From Thermoleophilia bacterium (GTDB lineage Bacteria; Actinomycetota; Thermoleophilia; Gaiellales; Gaiellaceae): DNA of 5,580 bases. Below the pieces are notes generated by a model. The model did no database searches, was not told the DNA's origin, and saw nothing but the letters and a program-made list of their open reading frames with translations. This document shows positions 1 to 4,246 of the stretch, one piece after another; the stretch's first letter is position 1; every line of letters starts with the position of its first letter. A program made the position numbers and the translations under genes. The stretch spans positions 1 to 5,580 of the forward strand of contig JAERMP010000157.1 of NCBI GenBank assembly GCA_016844515.1, written 5' to 3'.

Positions 1-147
1 AGAGGCCACCCGCTCGTTGTCGGACGCTCCGAGTGGACTGATGTTCCGGACGACGGACTCAGAGATCGACCCGTGTCTCTCGTCCCGTGCGACGACCTGT
101 CAGCGCCAGGCGACATCGACACGCCGGAAGACCTCGCCGCGCTCTAA
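1..147 (+). CDS. MobA/MocA-like nucleotidyltransferase, C-terminal fragment
   Basis: The gene enters from outside the window and only its last 48 residues are present, in frame 1, ending in TAA. The fragment starts with RGHPLVVGRSEW and ends with GDIDTPEDLAAL. A Gly-His-Pro segment followed by a Trp, then a closing D-I-D-T-P-E-D-L, is the usual C-terminal pattern of the NTP_transf_3 (MobA-like) family, especially the MocA-like enzymes that join CTP or GTP to the molybdenum cofactor. The DIDTPED element normally contributes to metal and nucleotide binding. Substrate cannot be decided from this fragment: molybdopterin cytidylyltransferase is the first guess, another small nucleotidyltransferase the alternative. 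The stop codon lies inside the last codons of the converging rsrA gene (4-bp tail-to-tail overlap), so there is no room for a terminator between them. Confidence 0.75.
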   Translation, partial: RGHPLVVGRSEWTDVPDDGLRDRPVSLVPCDDLSAPGDIDTPEDLAAL

Positions 148-383
148 ATAGAAGCGTCGAGACCGCGAAGCTCGTCGAGCTTCGCCATGAGCCCGGGTGG
201 CATCCGTTCCACCGCGCTCGTCTTCACATACCTACGCAAGCTCTCCTCGAAGCGATAGCGCCGCGCGCAGTAGTCGCACCCGGCGAGGTGCCCTTCGGCC
301 TCTTGCCACTCCACGTCGGTGAGCGTGCGATCCAGGAAATCCTGGAGGAGCTCCTCGCAGCGATCGCAGGGGTCGTCGCTCAC
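144..383 (-). CDS. rsrA: RsrA-like zinc-binding anti-sigma factor (ZAS family)
   Basis: This 79-residue cytoplasmic protein carries the zinc anti-sigma motif H-x3-C-x2-C (His32, Cys36, Cys39). An upstream Cys6 lies 26 residues before the His, the same spacing that I recall for Cys11-His37 of Streptomyces RsrA. The following helix (ELLQDFLDRTL) also resembles RsrA. In that family the reduced, zinc-bound protein holds SigR inactive, and oxidation forms a disulfide, releases zinc and frees the sigma factor. The C-terminal MPPGLMAKLDEL helix also fits the family. It starts at GTG (383-381), overlapping the sigR stop as GTGA, and a strong AGGAGG lies 7 nt upstream, so the two proteins are translationally coupled. 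It is shorter than RsrA (about 105 residues), has an extra Cys9 and lacks RsrA's later Cys pair. No membrane segment is present. The family assignment is firm; the redox role is inferred from homology. Confidence 0.88.
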   Translation of the reverse strand: MSDDPCDRCEELLQDFLDRTLTDVEWQEAEGHLAGCDYCARRYRFEESLRRYVKTSAVERMPPGLMAKLDELRGLDASI

Positions 384-964
384 GACAGCGCCTCCTCTGC
401 AAGGTGTTGCTTCAACCCCCGGCGCCCACGATGGAGGCGCGACATCACCGTTCCGATCGGGATGTCGAGGATCTGCGCCGCGTCGGCGTATGAGAAGTCA
501 CCAATGTCCACGAGCACCACCACGTCACGGAACTGGGGTGGGATCTCCGAGAGCGCCTTCACGACGGAATCTTGCGACAAGCGCTCGACGACATCGTCCG
601 TCTCGAGGGCTGCCTCGCCGGACGCAGAGGCCATCTTGTTCGCAAGGTAGTAGTCAGTCTCCTCGAGTGACTGTGTCTGAGGAGTGCGCTGGATCTTGCG
701 GCCGCGATCGACATTCAGGTTCGTGAGGATTCGAAGCAACCAGGCGCGCATGTTCGTGCCCGGTGTATAGGAGCTCCAGCTTCGGAATGCCCTCGCGTAT
801 GTCTCCTGCACCAGATCCTCTGCCTCCTCGCGGGAACCGACGAGTCGCCTCGCAACACGATAGACCTGGTCAGCGAACGAAAGCGCTTCCTCCTCGAAAC
901 GGGCGCGATCGCGAGCTTGGGTCGCGATGCGGCGCGCCTCGGTGTCCGGCTCAGGCTCGCTCAT
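380..964 (-). CDS. sigR: SigR-type ECF RNA polymerase sigma factor
   Basis: This 194-residue ECF sigma factor directs RNA polymerase to stress promoters. The sigma-2 domain covers about residues 25-92, with region 2.2 at EAEDLVQETYARAF (47-60) and region 2.3/2.4 at NMRAWLLRILTNLNVDRGRK (71-90). A linker follows, then the sigma-4 helix-turn-helix domain at about 129-186, ending in IPIGTVMSRLHRGRRGLKQHL. The phrases GTNxxAWLxRILTN and PIGTVMSRLHRGRR are typical of the SigR/RpoE-like group (ECF12) that answers disulfide stress in actinobacteria. The ATG start at 964 is preceded by only weak Shine-Dalgarno matches (GGTAGGCGGA). The stop overlaps the start of rsrA by four bases (GTGA), the usual sigma/anti-sigma arrangement. 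A SigR-class promoter sits 36-62 bp upstream, implying positive autoregulation. Typical targets are thioredoxin and mycothiol genes, none of which is in this window. Confidence 0.92.
   Translation of the reverse strand: MSEPEPDTEARRIATQARDRARFEEEALSFADQVYRVARRLVGSREEAEDLVQETYARAFRSWSSYTPGTNMRAWLLRILTNLNVDRGRKIQRTPQTQSLEETDYYLANKMASASGEAALETDDVVERLSQDSVVKALSEIPPQFRDVVVLVDIGDFSYADAAQILDIPIGTVMSRLHRGRRGLKQHLAEEALS
391..396 (-). promoter_or_regulatory. Strong ribosome binding site for rsrA
   Basis: AGGAGG on the minus strand lies within the last codons of sigR and 7 nt before the GTG start of rsrA. It fixes the rsrA start at 383. It would also ensure high anti-sigma synthesis even if coupling to sigR translation is incomplete. 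Confidence 0.8.
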
Positions 965-999
965 TCCGCCTACCGTACCCTTGCGTTACAGGAGCCTGC

Positions 1000-1026
1000 A
1001 ACGAGTCCCGGGAGCGGGCTATTCCC
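1000..1026 (-). promoter_or_regulatory. SigR-class autoregulatory promoter of sigR-rsrA
   Basis: On the minus strand GGGAAT (1026-1021) is followed by 18 bases and then GTT (1002-1000). This matches exactly the GGAAT-N18-GTT consensus known for Streptomyces SigR and mycobacterial SigH promoters. Transcription would begin near 993, leaving a leader of about 30 nt before the sigR ATG. The -35 element overlaps the stop codon (1021-1019) of the upstream HMA gene, so sigR can be transcribed separately from it. Confidence 0.8.
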
Positions 1027-1243
1027 GTCGAGAGGTCGCTTCGGAGAAGCCGGAGCGCGCTAGTGCTGCGACGATCTCATCCCGAGACGTCCTCACGTCG
1101 TCCCAGGAGAGCGTGACGTCTCCCATGAGATTCGCATTCGCGTACTCGAGGCCGTCGTGCCCCTGGAGTGCGCCGGCGAGCCGTCCGACACAGCGCTCGC
1201 AGCGGACTCCTGTCACTGTGATCGTCTCGGAGACGAGGGCCAC
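1019..1243 (-). CDS. HMA-domain metal-binding protein (CopZ-like)
   Basis: A 74-residue protein consisting of essentially one heavy-metal-associated domain (beta-alpha-beta-beta-alpha-beta). The first strand is SETITVTG and the metal loop is GVRCERC with Cys15 and Cys18. The following helix is VGRLAGALQG, and the C-terminal part EIVAALARSGFSEA is the usual last helix and strand. The usual GMxCxxC is GVRCERC here, so the Met is Val. The two Cys ligands suggest binding of Cu(I) or another soft metal in the cytoplasm, as in CopZ chaperones, but no P-type ATPase or CsoR-like regulator is in view. The frame is open up to 1435, but that extension reads antisense-like through the preceding gene and shows no domain. 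GTG at 1243 places the domain at the N-terminus and lies 7 nt after a TACAAT hexamer. The gene lies just upstream of sigR. Confidence 0.8.
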   Translation of the reverse strand: MALVSETITVTGVRCERCVGRLAGALQGHDGLEYANANLMGDVTLSWDDVRTSRDEIVAALARSGFSEATSRRE

Positions 1244-1250
1244 AGACAGA

Positions 1251-1256
1251 ATTGTA
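1251..1256 (-). promoter_or_regulatory. Putative -10 element, leaderless HMA-gene mRNA
   Basis: TACAAT on the minus strand ends 7 nt before the GTG start of the HMA gene. At that spacing transcription would begin at or next to the start codon. No Shine-Dalgarno sequence and no convincing -35 hexamer is visible; the -35 position falls inside the 1259-1276 hairpin. Confidence 0.5.
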
Positions 1257-1258
1257 GA

Positions 1259-1276
1259 GGCCGGGAATGCCCGGCC
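1259..1276 (-). terminator. Hairpin between the Cys/His gene and the HMA gene
   Basis: A perfect inverted repeat has arms GGCCGGG and CCCGGCC with a 4-nt loop. It begins 7 nt after the stop of the 119-residue gene, and the minus-strand continuation TCTACAATTCTGTCT is moderately T-rich. It is best read as a weak intrinsic terminator for that gene. Because it also covers the -35 region of the HMA promoter, it could instead be a protein-binding dyad. Confidence 0.5.
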
Positions 1277-1283
1277 CGGACGG

Positions 1284-1643
1284 TCACTTACGTTTGACAC
1301 CGTGGACGGGGCGGCCCGCAGCCTCCCACGCGTAATACGAGGCACTCGGTCCGAACGCCGGCTCGTAGCCCACCACGCGCGGGTTCCGTCCGACCTCTTT
1401 CGCACGCTGAGCGTGCCAGAGCAGATTTGGGTCATCGCGCTCCTCCCACACGAGAACGAGGTGCGCAGCGGTCATGAAGTCGGCCACGAAGGGACAGCCA
1501 TCTGCCGGGCAGGGGAAGGGATCGGTGCGCACGCAGTGCCAGCCGCTGTGATCTCCGCTGCCGTCGTCTTCCCAGAGATCCTCGTCGGTCTCGAGCCCGA
1601 CATCGGAGAGCACCGCGCCACCAGGACGTAGCTCCGACTCCAC
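1284..1643 (-). CDS. Uncharacterised 119-residue Cys/His-containing protein
   Basis: I do not recognise a named family. The protein is soluble, with no signal peptide or membrane segment. The first 30 residues are acidic (LETDEDLWEDDGSGD) and look like a flexible leader. A compact Cys/His cluster follows: His36-Cys37, then CPADGC (Cys45 and Cys50) and His61 in ADFMTAAHLVLVW, which could form one zinc site resembling a C2H2 finger half. The second half, with ERDDPNLLWHAQRAKEVGRNPRVVGYEPAFG and a Tyr/Trp-rich SYYAWEAAGRPVHG, has balanced composition typical of a real conserved protein. The GTG start at 1643 lies 6 nt after a TATTGT hexamer, suggesting a leaderless mRNA. A later start cannot be excluded, since the acidic leader need not be conserved. 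It is divergent from the phospholipase gene across only 17 bp. Confidence 0.7.
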   Translation of the reverse strand: MESELRPGGAVLSDVGLETDEDLWEDDGSGDHSGWHCVRTDPFPCPADGCPFVADFMTAAHLVLVWEERDDPNLLWHAQRAKEVGRNPRVVGYEPAFGPSASYYAWEAAGRPVHGVKRK

Positions 1644-1648
1644 GGGGG

Positions 1649-1655
1649 CACAATA
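1649..1655. promoter_or_regulatory. Shared symmetric -10 for two divergent leaderless genes
   Basis: The heptamer CACAATA gives a -10-like CACAAT on the plus strand, 6 nt before the phospholipase GTG at 1661. It also gives TATTGT on the minus strand, 6 nt before the GTG at 1643. On the minus strand a -35-like TTGGAG (1677-1672) stands 16 bp upstream of TATTGT, within the phospholipase codons. No good -35 is seen for the plus direction. Neither gene has a Shine-Dalgarno sequence in the 17-bp gap, so both transcripts are probably leaderless. Confidence 0.5.
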
Positions 1656-1660
1656 GCCTC

Positions 1661-2827
1661 GTGCCCGAATCCTCCAAGCGCGACGTGGCGGTCGTTCTCT
1701 CGGGCGGCGGCATCAACGCGGTGCTCCTGGAGCTCGGCTTCCTCAAGCGCCTCCGCGAAGACCCCGTCTGGTCGCGAATCGGCTGGATCTACGGAACGTC
1801 TGCCGGGGCACTCGCCGGGACGATGGCGGCGCTCGACCGGCTCGACGATCTCGAGGAGTTCCTCCTCGGCATCCAGCCCGAGGACGCCTTCCGGCCGCGC
1901 CCGGTCTGGCGACTCCCCGGAGGGCCGCACGACTACATGCTTCCTGCGACGATCGCAGCGCGTATCGGAGACCCCTACGAGCTCGGCTCCGCACTCGCTG
2001 CGGCGGAGATCGAGCTCATCGTCTTCGCCACGGACGTGAGCGACCACCCGGACGCAGACGAGACGCGAGACTTCGAGCTCCAGTACCCGTCCCACTCGAC
2101 GGAGCCGGAGGCGATGGGTAGGGCCATCCTCGCTTCGGCAGCGATCAGCGGGCTCGTGCTCCCAGTGTCGGTGGACGGCGTCATCGCTACCGACGGCGGT
2201 TGGGTGCGGAACTTCCCGTTCGAGCACGCGTATCGCAATCCCGAGGTCGCCGCGATCGCGGCGTTCCGATATGTGCCCAGCTACCGGACGACCGACCTCG
2301 CATATCTCGAGCGCGCGCGGGAACGACTGGAGCGCTTCCGCGCAGTGCCGCCCGTCCGGGCGCTCCTTGCGGAGGTCCGCCTCGCTCAAGAGCGTGCCGA
2401 GCGAGGTGAGCCCGCGCACTATGGCGAAATGATCGTGCGGCTCATGCGGGTCGCGTTCGCGCGCAACGTCGTGCTCGAAGAACGTCTCGCGGAGGAACGC
2501 GAGACCTCTGTCGCCGAGCTGCAACGGCTTCGCGAGGACGTTGTCTCGGCAGCCGTCGCGGCGGCTCCTCCGTGGCGCCGTCGTCGTCTGCGCTCGGAGC
2601 TCGAAGCTCGTTTCGGAGCCGCTCGCTTCCCTTTCCGCCACGACCGGCACGTTCCGACGCTGATCGTCCGAAGTACGCCCGGCGGCGACAGCCTCGACCC
2701 CACATTCCGTAGCGCACGCTGGCCGGACGAGACCAAGCGGTCGTTGATCGAGCGGGGTTACCGGCTCACCGACGAGGCGCTGGCCGAGTGTGGGGATCTC
2801 GGGGAGCTGTATCGAGTCGATCGTTGA
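1661..2827 (+). CDS. Patatin-like phospholipase / serine acyl hydrolase
   Basis: This 388-residue protein has all patatin landmarks. The oxyanion-hole loop is SGGGINA (14-20), the nucleophile elbow is GTSAG (45-49, Ser47), and the catalytic Asp is in DGG (178-180, Asp178) of a Ser-Asp dyad. Between them lies ILASAAISGLVLPVSVDG, which corresponds to the conserved AS-x-A-x-P region. Such enzymes hydrolyse acyl esters of phospholipids or other lipids; the substrate here is unknown. No signal peptide is seen, so it is probably cytoplasmic or membrane-peripheral. The N-terminal patatin domain ends near residue 205. About 180 more residues follow: a charged helical stretch rich in Glu, Arg and Ala (about 213-320, possibly coiled coil), then a distinct tail with PTLIVRSTPGGD and SLIERGYRLTDEAL. 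GTG at 1661 is chosen because it lies just before the first beta strand and just after a -10-like hexamer. A hairpin terminator follows the stop. Confidence 0.88.
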   Translation: MPESSKRDVAVVLSGGGINAVLLELGFLKRLREDPVWSRIGWIYGTSAGALAGTMAALDRLDDLEEFLLGIQPEDAFRPRPVWRLPGGPHDYMLPATIAARIGDPYELGSALAAAEIELIVFATDVSDHPDADETRDFELQYPSHSTEPEAMGRAILASAAISGLVLPVSVDGVIATDGGWVRNFPFEHAYRNPEVAAIAAFRYVPSYRTTDLAYLERARERLERFRAVPPVRALLAEVRLAQERAERGEPAHYGEMIVRLMRVAFARNVVLEERLAEERETSVAELQRLREDVVSAAVAAAPPWRRRRLRSELEARFGAARFPFRHDRHVPTLIVRSTPGGDSLDPTFRSARWPDETKRSLIERGYRLTDEALAECGDLGELYRVDR

Positions 2828-2843
2828 TGCGAAAGCACCCGCT

Positions 2844-2876
2844 GCGGCCGCGAAGCGGCCGCCTTTAGGGATTTTT
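2844..2876 (+). terminator. Probable intrinsic terminator of the phospholipase gene
   Basis: Two copies of the self-complementary octamer GCGGCCGC flank GAA and make an 8-bp all-GC stem with a triloop at 2844-2862. It stands 17 nt after the TGA. The downstream sequence has CTTTAGGG and then ATTTTT. The T-run is displaced about 9 nt from the stem, so termination may be imperfect, but the position fits a terminator. Confidence 0.65.
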
Positions 2877-2917
2877 GCGCGACCAGAATTCGCGCTAGCG
2901 GATTCTGGTCTTGCGCA
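2876..2917. repeat. Long imperfect palindrome of unknown role
   Basis: A 13-bp stem pairs GACCAGAATTCGC (2881-2893) with GCGGATTCTGGTC (2898-2910) around a 4-nt loop, GCTA. It is extended by an outer TGCGC/GCGCA stem with a TT bulge at 2911-2912. The only irregularity in the inner stem is a T-G pair (2890/2901), which is a G-U wobble in plus-strand RNA but an A-C mismatch in minus-strand RNA. No T-tract follows it. It could be a REP-like element or a backup terminator. Confidence 0.55.
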
Positions 2918-2931
2918 CTACTCAAAGAGGT

Positions 2932-2968
2932 CGGCAGGGGTCCGGGCAGGCGGTCGGACCCCTTGCCG
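2932..2968. repeat. Stem-loop in the convergent intergenic region
   Basis: Arms CGGCA-GGGGTCCG (2932-2944) and CGGACCCC-T-TGCCG (2955-2968) pair over 13 bp with one bulged T and a 10-nt loop. It lies between the hairpins of the converging phospholipase and htrA genes. It may act as an extra transcription barrier for both strands. Plus-strand sequence after it (AGGTTAAGTTC) is only mildly T-rich. Confidence 0.5.
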
Positions 2969-2977
2969 AGGTTAAGT

Positions 2978-3003
2978 TCAGGCCCCGGCTCGCCGGGGCC
3001 TGA
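2978..3003 (-). terminator. Probable htrA terminator, possibly bidirectional
   Basis: A perfect 12-bp inverted repeat has arms TCAGGCCCCGGC and GCCGGGGCCTGA with TC between them; in RNA the loop would open to at least 4 nt. It begins 8 nt after the htrA stop codon on the minus strand and is followed there by AACTTAACC, a poor T-tract. The position and stability argue for a terminator; the symmetry would let it act on plus-strand readthrough too. Confidence 0.65.
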
Positions 3004-3011
3004 TTCGGCAG

Positions 3012-4175
3012 CTAGCCCTGGGGGGAGGGGGGCTGCCGCCCGAGCGTGACGGTCACGCCCGTCTTCTTCGCGTCGCGATAGATCACGAGTGAGACCTTGT
3101 CGCCTGGCTTATGGCCGGCGATCGCGTCGCGGAGCTGTTCGATCGAGGAAATCTGCTTGCCGTCGAAGGAGACGATGATGTCGCCACCGAGAACGTAGGT
3201 CTCGCCGGCGACGACCACTTGCTTTCGGCCACCCTCGAGGCCCGCCTCGGCCGCGCCACTGTCGCTTCTCACGGATTCGACGAGAACGCCTTTCTCGACG
3301 GGGAGGTTGTACGTATCGGCGACGACGGAGTTGACGGCCTGCCCGCTGATCCCGAGGTACGCATGATCGACGCGGCCGGTGCGCATGATCTGCGCGACGA
3401 CGTCCTTCACTGTGTTGGAGGGAACCGAGAAGCCGATACCGACGTTCCCGGAGTTGGGGACTCCGCCAGTCTCGATCTGCGTGTTGACGCCGATGACCTG
3501 GCCGCGGGAGTTGAGGAGTGGGCCGCCGGAGTTGCCGTGGTTGATCGGTGCGTCCGTCTGGATGACGTGATCGATGGTGAAGCGGTTGGGAGCAGTGATC
3601 AGGCGTTGGAGCGCGCTCACGATCCCGGATGTGGCAGTGCGGTCGAGGCCGAACGGATTCCCGATAGCGACTACGGGGTCGCCTACCTTCACCTTGTCGG
3701 AGTCTCCCAGCGGGAGTGGTGTCAAGGCGCTCGCGGTCGTGTCCACCTGCAGCAAGGCGAGATCCGTTGACGGATCGCTGCCGACCAACTGCGCTTCGAC
3801 CGTGTCTTGGTTCGAGAAGCTCACGCGAATCTCGTCGGCGCCTTCGATGACGTGGTAGTTCGTGACGATGCGACCAGCCTTGTCGAGGACGAAGCCCGAG
3901 CCGAGAGCCTGCTGCTGTGCCGCGCCCCCGATGTTCCCGCTCGTGGACGTGATCTGCACGACGCCAGAGGCGGCGCGCTCGTAGATCTCGTTGACGCTCA
4001 TCGCGTCGCCGTCGGACGCGAGCGGCGGATTCGGCGACGACGCAGTCTCGGTGATCACCGTGGTATCGCCGTCGAGTCCGCCAAGAAGAGCAACCGCCCC
4101 TACGGCGACGGCGCCGCCGAGGACAGCCGTAGCGAAGAAAGCGGCGAAAGAGCGGAGGGAGCGCGAACCGGACAT
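3012..4175 (-). CDS. htrA: HtrA/DegP-family membrane-anchored serine protease with PDZ domain
   Basis: This 387-residue protein degrades misfolded or damaged protein outside the cytoplasmic membrane. A short basic N-terminus (SGSRSLRS) is followed by one hydrophobic segment, about residues 10-33, with no clear cleavage site or lipobox, so it is probably an anchor. A low-complexity linker reaches about residue 58. The trypsin-like domain then covers about 60-265, with the complete triad His108 (TNYHVI), Asp138 (STDLALL) and Ser216 (GNSGGP). A single PDZ domain follows (about 272-382), starting at AYLGISG and including GGDIIVSFDGKQI. This matches the usual DegS/HhoA/PepD-like form with one PDZ. 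The ATG at 4175 is preceded by TATAAC 8 nt upstream, implying an independent promoter with almost no leader; a GGA at the same place is only a weak ribosome site. It lies 71 bp downstream of the ZIP gene in the same direction, and a strong hairpin follows its stop. Confidence 0.93.
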   Translation of the reverse strand: MSGSRSLRSFAAFFATAVLGGAVAVGAVALLGGLDGDTTVITETASSPNPPLASDGDAMSVNEIYERAASGVVQITSTSGNIGGAAQQQALGSGFVLDKAGRIVTNYHVIEGADEIRVSFSNQDTVEAQLVGSDPSTDLALLQVDTTASALTPLPLGDSDKVKVGDPVVAIGNPFGLDRTATSGIVSALQRLITAPNRFTIDHVIQTDAPINHGNSGGPLLNSRGQVIGVNTQIETGGVPNSGNVGIGFSVPSNTVKDVVAQIMRTGRVDHAYLGISGQAVNSVVADTYNLPVEKGVLVESVRSDSGAAEAGLEGGRKQVVVAGETYVLGGDIIVSFDGKQISSIEQLRDAIAGHKPGDKVSLVIYRDAKKTGVTVTLGRQPPSPQG

Positions 4176-4183
4176 GCCGATCC

Positions 4184-4226
4184 GTTATAGACCGCTCGGC
4201 GTGAACCCCGGGTTAGCGAGAGTTAA
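4184..4226 (-). promoter_or_regulatory. Putative htrA promoter with upstream direct repeat
   Basis: A -10 hexamer TATAAC (4189-4184) ends 8 nt before the htrA ATG, placing the transcription start within 1-2 nt of the start codon. No TTGACA-like -35 is present. In the region around -36 to -50 a direct repeat appears, written on the plus strand as GTTAG (4212-4216), 5 bp, GTTAA (4222-4226). The 10-bp period puts both copies on one helix face, as for response-regulator sites that replace a -35. An AACCC-C-GGGTT dyad overlaps at 4204-4214. Confidence 0.4.
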
Positions 4227-4246
4227 GTCGCCGTTGCGGGGACCGC

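Noticed and set aside
87..650. Plus-strand open frame opposite rsrA and sigR
   Set aside because: It is antisense to two well-supported genes, shows no recognisable domain and has an Arg/Ala-rich translation.
1244..1435. N-terminal extension of the HMA gene to a start at 1435
   Set aside because: The added 64 residues overlap the preceding same-strand gene out of frame, resemble out-of-frame translation and precede the hairpin and -10 element.
927..1631. Plus-strand open frame (234 codons) opposite the HMA and Cys/His genes
   Set aside because: No domain is visible and it crosses the sigR promoter; the opposite strand carries a clear HMA domain and a plausible compact protein.
1472..2650. 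Long open frame on the minus strand (392 codons) across the phospholipase gene
   Set aside because: It is antisense to a gene with complete patatin motifs, has an Arg/Glu/His-heavy composition without domains, and arises from GC-rich codon bias.
2844..2862. Two NotI recognition sequences in 19 bp, suggesting a cloning artefact
   Set aside because: They are the two arms of a GC-rich terminator hairpin at the expected place after a stop codon, and no vector-like sequence adjoins.
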